Source: Suilimivivens sp964614185 (GTDB lineage Bacteria > Bacillota > Clostridia > Lachnospirales > Lachnospiraceae). Taken from it: a stretch of DNA of 64,000 bases. Position numbers and translations under genes: made by a program. The DNA lies in assembly GCA_964614185.1 (NCBI GenBank), contig CAZTKJ010000010.1, positions 1 to 64,000 of the forward strand, written 5' to 3'. The notes under the pieces were generated by a model. That model did not search any database and was not told the origin of the DNA. It saw only the letters and a list, made by a program, of their open reading frames with translations. Below are positions 16,104 to 25,249 of this stretch, piece by piece. Position 1 is the stretch's first letter. Each line of letters starts with the position of its first letter.

Positions 16104-16979
16104 ATGGCGGTTTATGAGTTAAAAAATGATGTCATTGCTATTCTAATTGACAGCTATGGAGCTGAACTGAAGTCTCTGAAAAAATTAAGCACCAATGTGG
16201 AATATATGTGGTGTGGCGATGCTAAATTCTGGGGACGGACCTCTCCCGTTCTTTTCCCCTTTGTAGGCGGCCTTAAAAACAAAGAATATCGGACTAAGGA
16301 CAAAACTTATCCCATGGGACAACACGGTTTTGCACGGGATATGGAGTTTGAGCTGCTTTCCCAGACAGAAAATGAAATCTGGTTCGTACTGAATTCCAAT
16401 GACAGCACGCTGGATAAATATCCTTATGAATTTACTTTAAAGCTTGGATACAAAATTACTGATAATCAGGTGGAAGTCCTTTGGCAGGTAATAAATCCCG
16501 GCAAGGAAGACCTTCCCTTTTCCATAGGAGGACACCCTGCATTCAACTGCCCCATAGACGAAAATACCAGTCAATCTGATTATTTTGTAAGTTTTGGTGA
16601 AGTAGATGAAGTCATCAGCAGCAGAATCGGTGATCAGGGACTTGTTACAGGATGTATGGATGTTTATGAATTAACCGGAGGGAAACTGGCCTTGACATCC
16701 AATCTTTTTGATCATGATGCTTTAGTCATCGAAAATCACCAGACCAATGTAGTTTCCCTTTGTAAAAAAGATGGCTCTCCCTACCTGACTGTACGGATGG
16801 ATGCCCCGCTCTTTGGAGTATGGTCTCCTCCAAGAAAACAAGCGCCTTTTGTCTGCATTGAACCATGGTATGGCAGATGTGACAGCGAAGATTTTGATGG
16901 AACGCTTACACAAAGAGAGTGGGGAAACATAGTACAGCCCGGAGATATCTGGGAGGCATCCTATGTGATTGAAGTATGA
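16104..16979 (+). CDS. Aldose 1-epimerase family protein, LacX-like
   Basis: The 291-aa galactose mutarotase-like beta-sandwich protein has GAELKSLKK near residue 20, RTSPVLFPFVGGLKN near residue 46, YPMGQHGFARD near residue 71 (histidine region), GGHPAFNCP near residue 145 and CIEPWYGRCD near residue 254 with the catalytic glutamate region. It interconverts sugar anomers. Its size and motifs fit the LacX-type branch. AAGGAGG precedes the start. Its stop overlaps the next start by 4 nt (ATGA), so it is coupled to the HD gene. Confidence 0.87.
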   Translation: MAVYELKNDVIAILIDSYGAELKSLKKLSTNVEYMWCGDAKFWGRTSPVLFPFVGGLKNKEYRTKDKTYPMGQHGFARDMEFELLSQTENEIWFVLNSNDSTLDKYPYEFTLKLGYKITDNQVEVLWQVINPGKEDLPFSIGGHPAFNCPIDENTSQSDYFVSFGEVDEVISSRIGDQGLVTGCMDVYELTGGKLALTSNLFDHDALVIENHQTNVVSLCKKDGSPYLTVRMDAPLFGVWSPPRKQAPFVCIEPWYGRCDSEDFDGTLTQREWGNIVQPGDIWEASYVIEV

Positions 16980-17761
16980 AAATTGACAGAACACACGCTG
17001 AAAATACTTTCAGGGAATATGTTTCCCATTACAATGCCGGAGAGGAAAAGGTACGTCTAAAAATTGAACACACTTATCGCGTATGCCAGCTGTGTGAATG
17101 CATTGCCACATCCTTAAATCTTTCTGACCAGGATAAAGATCTGGCATGGCTGATCGGACTTTTACATGATATAGGCCGGTTTGAACAGTTGAAAAATTTT
17201 GGCACCTTTTCAGATGCCGCTTCCATTGACCATGCCGCCTATGGAGCAGATATTTTATTTAGTCAGGGCAGAATCCGGGATTATCTGGACCCATCCGATG
17301 AAGATACTCTGATAGAAACAGCCATACGCTCTCATAATGCTTACCGCATTCCTGAAAACCTTGATGAGCGCACCAAACTGTTTTGCAACATCATCAGGGA
17401 TGGAGACAAAATCGATATTTTGAAGGTAAATGTGGATTTCCCTTTAGAGGAAATTTATAATGTTACCACCGCAGAACTTAAAAGCGGTATCGTTACAGAT
17501 GATGTTATGCAAAGCTTTGATCAGGAGCATGCCGTGCTCCGCAGTCTGAAAAAAACGGCTGTTGATAATGTGGTAGGACACATATCTCTTGTCTACGAAC
17601 TGGTATTTCCTATCAGCCTTCAGATTACCTATAATCAGGGGTATTTGGAAAAACTGATGAATTTTCAATCAGATAATCCGGAAACAGAAAAGCAATTTGT
17701 TCACATCCGTGAAAAAATGCAATGTTATATAAAGGAAAAAATAGCATCTCAGAGGGAATAA
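16976..17761 (+). CDS. HD-domain phosphohydrolase
   Basis: The 261-aa protein has a clear HD metal-binding set: H in KIEHTYRV near residue 27, the HD doublet in GLLHDIGRFEQ near residue 61, an SIDHAAYGA histidine near residue 80, and a late aspartate in IRDGDKIDILK near residue 141. HD proteins cleave phosphomonoesters or nucleotides; the substrate is unknown here. It overlaps the mutarotase gene by 4 nt and lies 49 bp before the EamA gene. Confidence 0.8.
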   Translation: MKIDRTHAENTFREYVSHYNAGEEKVRLKIEHTYRVCQLCECIATSLNLSDQDKDLAWLIGLLHDIGRFEQLKNFGTFSDAASIDHAAYGADILFSQGRIRDYLDPSDEDTLIETAIRSHNAYRIPENLDERTKLFCNIIRDGDKIDILKVNVDFPLEEIYNVTTAELKSGIVTDDVMQSFDQEHAVLRSLKKTAVDNVVGHISLVYELVFPISLQITYNQGYLEKLMNFQSDNPETEKQFVHIREKMQCYIKEKIASQRE

Positions 17762-17810
17762 ATTCCCTATTTGGGCAGAATGTATATGGAAATCGGGAGG
17801 AAATAAAAAT

Positions 17811-18224
17811 ATGTGGCTTTTCTTTGCTGTTCTTTCATCTGTATTTGCTGCTTTAACATCCATTCTTGCGAAAATCGGGATCAATGGAGTAAATTCCAAT
17901 CTTGCAACTGCCCTTCGTACAGCTATTGTGCTTATTATGGCATGGGGAATCGTCCTTATCACAAATGCTCAGTCAGGAATCTTTGAAATCAGCAGAAAAA
18001 GCTGGCTGTTTCTGATCTTGTCAGGTCTTGCCACCGGTGCTTCATGGCTTTGCTATTACAAAGCCCTTCAGATGGGTGAAGTTTCAAGGGTCGTTGCCAT
18101 TGACAAATTCAGTGTAGTCATTACCTTCATTATGGCATTTATTTTTCTCCACGAAAAGTTTACTCCCAAATCCATTGCAGGTTGTCTCCTCATCAGCGCC
18201 GGAACGCTGCTAATGGTTCTGTAA
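17811..18224 (+). CDS. EamA-family half-size transporter
   Basis: The 137-aa protein has four predicted membrane helices and one EamA/DMT repeat, where full-length members carry two. Typical features are LTSILAKIGI, ATALRTAIVLIMAW, WLCYYKALQMG and a terminal VITFIMAFIFLHEKFTP. Half-size EamA proteins are thought to dimerise. GGGAGG precedes the start. The substrate is unknown. Confidence 0.82.
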   Translation: MWLFFAVLSSVFAALTSILAKIGINGVNSNLATALRTAIVLIMAWGIVLITNAQSGIFEISRKSWLFLILSGLATGASWLCYYKALQMGEVSRVVAIDKFSVVITFIMAFIFLHEKFTPKSIAGCLLISAGTLLMVL

Positions 18225-18271
18225 ATGTTGTATTCTATTGCGAATATCCGAAGCATACGAGGTTTGAATAC

Positions 18272-19540
18272 ATGAAAAAGCATTATTTATTTTCCCTTAT
18301 TATTTTGTGTCTGCTTTTAAGCGGATGCAGGTACGACAACACAAAAGAAAATAACCCTGAAAGCCATATTACGGAAGCTTCCGATACAATGCCTGTTTAT
18401 TCTGCCGATGATCATGAAGCCTGTGCTGACTATATACGGTCACAGTATGGGCTTTTATCCGATGGTGCTCCTCCTAAAGTAATCCTTGACTGCGATATGA
18501 CATACCTTGGAGATGACGCTATGTGCATGTGCATTCTGGCACAAGCAGATACTTTAGGATTAATAGACCTGATAGGTATAACGATCACAGGCGGCAATTC
18601 CTTTACAGCCTGCGGCACTAATGCTGCCCTGAATCAGCTGGAGTTTATAGGGCGCTCTGATATTCCGGTATATATGGGAACTGATATTCCTATTGAAGGT
18701 TTCAGAAATATGGAAGAACAGGAGGCCATTGTAGACAAAACAAGCCGCTATGGAGCCATGTATCATGTTGATGATTACATTTCTCCTGAAAAATATCATG
18801 ATTTAGGGGTTTTCTATGAACGAAAATGGGGATATTCACAAGCAGAACCACAATCTCAAAGTTCTATGGATTTTATGCTGGAACAGGTTCACAATTATCC
18901 CGGAGAAATTACTTTCATATCCATAGGCGCTCCCATCAATATTGCAATGGCATGCCGGGAAGATGAAGATTTTGCCAGGGATACTGCCGGCATTATCTAT
19001 ATGGGAATGACTGTATGCGGCCAGGGAACTTACACCCCTTACGCTGATTTTAACTGCTTTTATGATGCAAAAGCTTTTCAAATCTGCACAAGCAGCAGTT
19101 TTCCTTCACAGACTGCCATTCCTCATGAGGCTTCCAAGTCTGCCCTGCTTAATAAAGCCGTATTTGATTTAATGGATGATAAAAATGATACCCTTATTTC
19201 AAAACTGTGGCTGGAGAATCAGTACAGTCTCTATCAGCGCACCACAACACGCACAGATGGCTGTCCGGACGCTATGGCTGCTGTGGTATTTCTATACCCG
19301 GAAGTTATTACGCAAAAAGAAAATTTATTTGTACAAATAAATACTGATACATCAGATGCTGAATATGGGAAAACTACAACTTTCAATAATCAGGAAGAAA
19401 CGCCTGATGCTCCATGCATCACTTTTGTTGTAGATTTAGATACGGCTTTATACTGGGATTTCGTCACTGACATCATCTGCCATACGGAAAATAGCAGCGC
19501 TCACACATATTCTTACTTTGAAGCACTTCTATCATCGTAA
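18272..19540 (+). CDS. Nucleoside hydrolase-like lipoprotein
   Basis: The 422-aa protein has a signal peptide and lipobox LLLSGC (Cys near residue 16), so it is surface lipidated. The body resembles inosine-uridine nucleoside hydrolases. The metal site near residues 71-80 reads DCDMTYLGDD, giving D-x-D then DD, as in the longer DTDIGTDIDD variants but without the middle aspartate. TITGGNSF, DIPVYMGTD and ISIGAPINIA follow, with TDGCPDAMAAV at the C-terminal site. GAGG precedes ATG 18272; longer upstream frame overlaps the EamA gene. It probably cleaves nucleosides outside the membrane, or only binds them. Confidence 0.75.
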   Translation: MKKHYLFSLIILCLLLSGCRYDNTKENNPESHITEASDTMPVYSADDHEACADYIRSQYGLLSDGAPPKVILDCDMTYLGDDAMCMCILAQADTLGLIDLIGITITGGNSFTACGTNAALNQLEFIGRSDIPVYMGTDIPIEGFRNMEEQEAIVDKTSRYGAMYHVDDYISPEKYHDLGVFYERKWGYSQAEPQSQSSMDFMLEQVHNYPGEITFISIGAPINIAMACREDEDFARDTAGIIYMGMTVCGQGTYTPYADFNCFYDAKAFQICTSSSFPSQTAIPHEASKSALLNKAVFDLMDDKNDTLISKLWLENQYSLYQRTTTRTDGCPDAMAAVVFLYPEVITQKENLFVQINTDTSDAEYGKTTTFNNQEETPDAPCITFVVDLDTALYWDFVTDIICHTENSSAHTYSYFEALLSS

Positions 19541-19979
19541 TGTTGTGGTATATGAATAGTATTTTTATCATATTGGTTTTCTTCTTATAAAGTGTACCCT
19601 TTGTCAAACGCACTTCGGATCATTCCTCTTTAGATTTCCATTTTATACTTGTTTGGTATGTTGAAGCACTATTTTACTCTCCGAATTATTTACTTTCCCT
19701 CTTTGCCTTGGAAATTATTAATGGATAGATACCTATTAACAAATATTTATAGTATTCAACCGATGACAGTTTCATCAAATTCCAATAGTAACATCCTGCA
19801 TTATAGTATTACGTCCAATCAGTGACAACATCTAATATCTCCTCATATGTGTTGCACCCGGATAAATTCAAGATTTACAAGGTTCTGTTAAAATTGACTG
19901 TCCCATGATAAGAATTTTTAAAATTAAAACTATCTAATAGCGTACTTTTTAAAAACTCCTATTACATTTTCACCTAAAT
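19541..19979. other. AT-rich stretch without gene, left edge of island
   Basis: These 439 bp separate the rightward metabolic operon from the leftward defence operon. No frame with both start and ribosome site exceeds about 20 codons, and no strong terminator, repeat or attachment-like duplication was found. It is taken as the left boundary of the defence island. Confidence 0.5.
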
Positions 19980-21818
19980 CTACCGCATAATGTCAAAATA
20001 ACCTATTTCTGGATTTTCAAGTGTCCCTATTAGCATACCTCTATCAAGTAATCTGTTTCCATTTTCACAACATGTTTCTGGTAAAATAGCACAGTTATGA
20101 CACGCAGCTAAGTTACACGAATCAGTGCCCTGTCCTAATGATTGAATACATACTGGATCTGAAGTACACCAAAGCGCATTTCTTAAAGCTGAAACAATGG
20201 TATCCTCAATTCTTCCTTTTTCTCCCTGCCTCACTAAACCACCTAAGGAACCTTCTGAATCACCTGATGCAGTATAGATAAGAACACCCGCCATGTTGAA
20301 TTTATTATTATCCAATTCGCAATATATTCTTTCCCTAATGGATGAACTTCCATATCCACATTCAAAACTAAGCTGATTAATCAAAATATGAGAAAATGTA
20401 TGCAATAACACATACTCTGGTCGCAATTCACCCTGCAAACTTTTTCCAAAAAACGAACTTTTATATGAGTCATTCATTTTTCTAACACGTTTTATAAGCA
20501 CTTCGTTTTGTGCCCATATTTGCAATCTTTCTTTATTAAATTCGAAAAAAATTCCTTCTCCCAAAGTCGCAATTACAGGCAACCATTTCCCATTTCCTAG
20601 TCTTAATGTCCTTTTACTTTCTACAATTGATAATACATTTGGCTTCAATCTGGAAAAGCCGACAAAGGCACGTGTTTCTCGCAATTTCGGAACTAATGTT
20701 ATGCTTTTAAAAAAATCTTGTATTACTGCATTGTATTCACAAATAGGATGATTAATGGAATAAAACTCTTGTGCATCATTCCCACTACTTTTACTCAGAA
20801 CTTTGTACTCGGCATACCTATATTCTTCTTCTGATGTATTCTCATTTACCTCCTGTGCCTCCTCAATTGCATCGGCTTTTTCCAATATAGCTTCGTACAA
20901 CTTATCACTATCTACATTTTTTGCTTGAGCATACATATTAATAAAATTTCTATCAAACTTACCATCTGTACGTGAGTTATTTAACACGTCAAATATTTCA
21001 TTTACTAATCCAATAATTTTAAGATTTGATTCTTCTCCATTTGTCGGAATATATATTGAACTAATATTATTTGCAAACCAAACATTAGTAGCGCCACGCA
21101 GAACTACTCTAATATCATCTGCATCCGAAGTACAAGGGTTTTCGTCATCTTTATATATCCCTAACCATGGTTTAGTTCCTTTGCATTTATATTCTATCCT
21201 TTTTAGAGCTCCCGGACGTGTTGCTCCAGAGATAGATTTTTTCACCCCACATGAACATTCATAAAAAATACCGCTCAAACCTGCAGACGTTCCACCAGTA
21301 CTTCTTCTAATTTTACATTTTGTATCATCATATACCTTACCACTATTATGGTGTATCCACTCTGCAACAGGAAAATCATCTATGTGTCCCTCTGGACAAA
21401 TAACAACAAATCTTTCTGGAATCATTTTTCTTCTATATTTTGATTTTGCGCTACATTTTCTTCCATGTTCCCACTGGTATGCGTCACATTCCGGTTGCGC
21501 TTCATAAAAAGATGTCTTTCTCATCGTCCCACAAAATGGACAATAATACCATCGTGGAAACCTTACTGCAGGAATGGTAAGATGAAAATCTTCAGAATCA
21601 GCATTTCTCTCCATATATTCAGGTGGATATCTCAATTCTTTGACTCCCAACCTTTTCTCTAAACGTTCATCTCTAATAACGAACTTCTCCGTATTATTGT
21701 ATCTCCACATATCAAGACCTGCTATCATCAATGATTCATCGTTCGGGAATGGAACAATTGCCCCTACGCCCCAAGGTCCAATTAATGAACTTCTTCGCAT
21801 CGGCTTATACATAGTCAT
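19980..21818 (-). CDS. drmB: DISARM DrmB, DUF1998 protein
   Basis: The 612-aa protein carries a zinc-ribbon CPFCGTMRK near residue 92 and further Cys-rich pairs (CPEGH, CSCG). The DUF1998 domain holds LLHTFSHILINQLSFECGYG near residue 476. A C-terminal metal cluster reads SCNLAACHNC...TCCENGN near residue 573. DrmB is the partner of the DrmA helicase; the DrmAB complex is a core DISARM module that loads on phage DNA. The gene starts 2 nt after drmA ends, with AAGGGA before it. It is the last gene of the operon. Identification rests on DUF1998 motifs plus the neighbour. Confidence 0.88.
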   Translation of the reverse strand: MTMYKPMRRSSLIGPWGVGAIVPFPNDESLMIAGLDMWRYNNTEKFVIRDERLEKRLGVKELRYPPEYMERNADSEDFHLTIPAVRFPRWYYCPFCGTMRKTSFYEAQPECDAYQWEHGRKCSAKSKYRRKMIPERFVVICPEGHIDDFPVAEWIHHNSGKVYDDTKCKIRRSTGGTSAGLSGIFYECSCGVKKSISGATRPGALKRIEYKCKGTKPWLGIYKDDENPCTSDADDIRVVLRGATNVWFANNISSIYIPTNGEESNLKIIGLVNEIFDVLNNSRTDGKFDRNFINMYAQAKNVDSDKLYEAILEKADAIEEAQEVNENTSEEEYRYAEYKVLSKSSGNDAQEFYSINHPICEYNAVIQDFFKSITLVPKLRETRAFVGFSRLKPNVLSIVESKRTLRLGNGKWLPVIATLGEGIFFEFNKERLQIWAQNEVLIKRVRKMNDSYKSSFFGKSLQGELRPEYVLLHTFSHILINQLSFECGYGSSSIRERIYCELDNNKFNMAGVLIYTASGDSEGSLGGLVRQGEKGRIEDTIVSALRNALWCTSDPVCIQSLGQGTDSCNLAACHNCAILPETCCENGNRLLDRGMLIGTLENPEIGYFDIMR

Positions 21819-21820
21819 GT

Positions 21821-24800
21821 TTATTCATCCCTTTCTATATATCTATTCTTTATAACCACTGCCTCGCATGATGCATCAACACTACGCATTGATGTTGGTG
21901 TTTTCAGCCCTCTCTCATTCCATATTGCATTTGGTTTTTTACTTGAGCTATAAATCAACGGAACTGCATTCCCCATAGAATTATCATAATTCATTTGCGG
22001 AGTCCATCTCTGTGGATTCCAATCCTCCCAACACTGTAATATATACTCCATGCGTTTAAGAGTATCCGATAATTCTTCTGGATCTATATCGTTTACACGA
22101 TTCTCTATTACCGCCCTTACATGCTCCACTACTTCTGCTCGTGGCAGCCTTGGTGGATTTTGGTTAAATTGCTTTCCATGCTCCAATCTCATCATGCCTA
22201 TAATAATTGCATGTAAAGCACGCTCCCTTACAGGTGACGAAAATGGGGTAACACTCGTAGGTTCAACATGACAGTATAATTTTGAATGATACAATTTAAA
22301 CTGCTCATAAAATGATTTGTCTCTTGGACGTCCTAGTCTATATAACACAAAGATAAGTCCAGGTGCATGCTGTGCATCCCTTCCCACTCTACTTGTGGCT
22401 TGAATATATTCGGATGTCGTTTTAGGTTGTCCTGCTACCGTCATTAATCCCAAACGTTGCACATCAAGACCTACCGATATCATATTTGTTGCCAAACAAA
22501 TATCTATTGGATATTCCTTTACCTTTCCATCTTCATTTAATCTCGGTGGATAGCCAATATTTAAATTTGAAAGACTCGCTGTTACTTTATCCCCGGGAAT
22601 ACGACTCGTAAGCTCTTCATCACGCCAAATATATCGTCTATATGCTTTATATGTCTCTTGATCCATTCTCTTATCATCGTATCTTCGCTTATACATAACA
22701 TCTAAATGCTGATCAATATCTGCCTTAATCCAAGTTTGAGCATGTCCTAACTCACGGATACTGTTATAATATCCAACATTAGTCCAGTATGGATCTCTGT
22801 CTTTTTCATTTTCGACATCCATTGTTTTTGCTGCATACAACAACGTAGAAAATAAACGTATTGCAGTTGTTGCATCTGAGGGTGAACCGGATGCCAATAT
22901 TCCAACATATCTACGTCCATTTTTTGTTTTATCTTCATTAGCAAAAAATGAATCACCCGCATCTAATCCAGCTGGGGGAAATTGAAATACATTTTCTGTT
23001 TTACATCCATATAATGCATGACATTGTTCTTTTGCACGACTTATAGTTGCAGTTGATGCAATAATCTTTGGCGAAATATCTCCTAGTGGTAGTCTATCTG
23101 TACACAAGTCATGTATCATTGTTTCATAATGCCCTACCATTGACCCTAATGGACCAGAAATCAAATGAAGTTCATCTTGAATAATTAAATCTGGTGATGT
23201 TACTTTTTCTCCATTTTTATATCCAAAGATCCCTTGTGCTTCTGGTTTGTATGGTAATGTTGCAAACTTATCCACTGTTCCCAATACTAATGTTGGTGTC
23301 TTATCATATATGTCATCATCAATAATATATAACGGAAGTCCTGTTCCACTTGAAAAATCACATCCATTTTCTGTATTTGTACATATAAAGAAAAACTTTT
23401 TGGATTTTCTAGCACCTGCAATGACTTTGTAGCCAGGGAGTCTTCTTTTTCCTCCATCAATATCAACAGCTCCCATCTGTGCTCCACACCATGGACATTT
23501 CAACATTACAAAAGGATTGATATCTGTTTTATGACAATATAAATCTTCATACTTAGTAACCGCTTCTTGCATATGGTTGGGCGTTGTATCTCCACCCACC
23601 CATAGTCCTATGTTAATCTCTTCTTCGCCTAAAATCTCCTTATTTTCACGACGAATTATTTCACAGGCACAAATCATTGCCGCAGCTCTTTCATATTGTT
23701 GTGCTGTAAGCAGTCTTAAAGTGTAGCGCATAATAATTGCGGTACCAGCATCATCTCTATTATGTAATCTTCTGATAAAAATAGTAAATGCGGACAAACC
23801 AAGATATGCCTCTGTTTTTCCACCACCTGTAGGAAACCATATCAAATCAACAATTTTTCTCTCCTTACTTTTCTTATTGCTCATTGATTCTAAATTCATC
23901 AAAATAAAAGCAATCTGAAATGGTCTCCACTTACCATATACACGTTGCTCTTTGTTGTACCATGTTGACTCATCGTCTATCTCTGGCATACTTTCAACTG
24001 GATTTTCAAGTTTAATTCCGTCAGCTCCATCATCAATCCACATTTGAATCGGTAACCCATAATGGAGTTGTTGCATAATCATTGCTTGATTCATCCATTG
24101 AAATGCTTTTTGAACAATCTTATCATTTTCTAAAATTCTAACACCATTCTTCATCCTTTTTTGACACACTCTGCAATTTGTTATATGTCTTTCTGCTGTT
24201 TCTAAATACTTATTATCAAGTTCCGCTTTTTGCTCCTCTAATTTATCAATCCAAATCTTGTACTTTTCACATAGCAAATGCAACTGTAAAATGATCTCAC
24301 TAAAATGTTCAACTTTGCTCATATCGAGCATACTCAAGTTTACTCCTGAAATAGTACTAGGAATTACTGGTTTCACCTCATAAGATGGAAAGACAGATGT
24401 TTCTATCCATTTTACAGACGCAGTCATCTCATCCCACTCAGCCGCACACCCATGACCAATGGCATAGTTTTTTACATTGCGATAAAGCAATTCATTTGAT
24501 AAAAAATCTTCATCTGCATTTATTCGTTGCCCTTCTGGAAGAAAATGAAAACCTATTTTTGACTCTATTTTTAATTTCACTTGGAAGAAACAATCTTCAT
24601 CTCGAACTTGCTTTCCACGCATTTCTTTGGTATTTTCAAGCGTAATTGTATATATACAATAATTATCTTTTCTAGAACGAAATGTCACATCAACTTGAAG
24701 TCCTGTATCATCAACCGGTGTTTTTTTCATTCCTTCTTTTTCTGATGGTAACATTAGTGGCTCCAAAGAGTTCCACGCTATTGGAGTTCTAGAATACTTT

Positions 24801-25249
24801 GTCGTAACTTTTTGATTATCTGGGTTTGTTTCAGTTGACTTATTATATATTCCAGCTTCTACACACGCTCTTATTTCATCTTCTAAGGAAATTGCAACTG
24901 TCAAACTCATCGCAGATTGATTATACGCATTTGATCTGTCAATAAGTTCTTCTGCATCTTCAAGATATTCACTAAAAATACCGTTAGGTTTATTTTTGAT
25001 TATGATTTTACCATCATCTATTTCATCTTTAATCTCGATATCCTCATCTTTTCTTTCTTCTTCGGTATTATTGGCTTCCTTTGACTCTTTTGGAAACAAA
25101 ATTCCAGCAATATACCTTGTCCGCGGAGGATCTGAAATCAATATTTCTTCCCCATTCTCCTGCTTAAGTCCCTCCCAATCAATAGGATCTGGTCCAATAA
25201 ATTCTTTCTCTACAAATGCTTTTAATTGGTCTCTTCTATTGTCTGCCAT
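21821..25249 (-). CDS. drmA: DISARM DrmA helicase
   Basis: The 1142-aa SF2-type helicase has Walker A FPTGGGKTEAYLGL near residue 473, the DEXH-like IIQDELHLISG near residue 690, and helicase C motifs ATNMISVGLDV and EYIQATSRVGRD at about 925-955. Cys pairs CRVCQKR (about 360) and CPWCGA...ICTNTENGC (about 586-630) suggest zinc binding inside the helicase core. Length and motifs match DrmA, the DISARM motor that restricts phage DNA together with DrmB. It overlaps the preceding NERD-helicase gene by 14 nt and has its own GAGGAG. The replacement of DEAD by DELH is normal for this family. Confidence 0.9.
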   Translation of the reverse strand: MADNRRDQLKAFVEKEFIGPDPIDWEGLKQENGEEILISDPPRTRYIAGILFPKESKEANNTEEERKDEDIEIKDEIDDGKIIIKNKPNGIFSEYLEDAEELIDRSNAYNQSAMSLTVAISLEDEIRACVEAGIYNKSTETNPDNQKVTTKYSRTPIAWNSLEPLMLPSEKEGMKKTPVDDTGLQVDVTFRSRKDNYCIYTITLENTKEMRGKQVRDEDCFFQVKLKIESKIGFHFLPEGQRINADEDFLSNELLYRNVKNYAIGHGCAAEWDEMTASVKWIETSVFPSYEVKPVIPSTISGVNLSMLDMSKVEHFSEIILQLHLLCEKYKIWIDKLEEQKAELDNKYLETAERHITNCRVCQKRMKNGVRILENDKIVQKAFQWMNQAMIMQQLHYGLPIQMWIDDGADGIKLENPVESMPEIDDESTWYNKEQRVYGKWRPFQIAFILMNLESMSNKKSKERKIVDLIWFPTGGGKTEAYLGLSAFTIFIRRLHNRDDAGTAIIMRYTLRLLTAQQYERAAAMICACEIIRRENKEILGEEEINIGLWVGGDTTPNHMQEAVTKYEDLYCHKTDINPFVMLKCPWCGAQMGAVDIDGGKRRLPGYKVIAGARKSKKFFFICTNTENGCDFSSGTGLPLYIIDDDIYDKTPTLVLGTVDKFATLPYKPEAQGIFGYKNGEKVTSPDLIIQDELHLISGPLGSMVGHYETMIHDLCTDRLPLGDISPKIIASTATISRAKEQCHALYGCKTENVFQFPPAGLDAGDSFFANEDKTKNGRRYVGILASGSPSDATTAIRLFSTLLYAAKTMDVENEKDRDPYWTNVGYYNSIRELGHAQTWIKADIDQHLDVMYKRRYDDKRMDQETYKAYRRYIWRDEELTSRIPGDKVTASLSNLNIGYPPRLNEDGKVKEYPIDICLATNMISVGLDVQRLGLMTVAGQPKTTSEYIQATSRVGRDAQHAPGLIFVLYRLGRPRDKSFYEQFKLYHSKLYCHVEPTSVTPFSSPVRERALHAIIIGMMRLEHGKQFNQNPPRLPRAEVVEHVRAVIENRVNDIDPEELSDTLKRMEYILQCWEDWNPQRWTPQMNYDNSMGNAVPLIYSSSKKPNAIWNERGLKTPTSMRSVDASCEAVVIKNRYIERDE

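Noticed and set aside
19541..19979. 18-codon peptide frame near 19840 with a GAGGAG-like site on the minus strand
   Set aside because: Too short and without supporting context.
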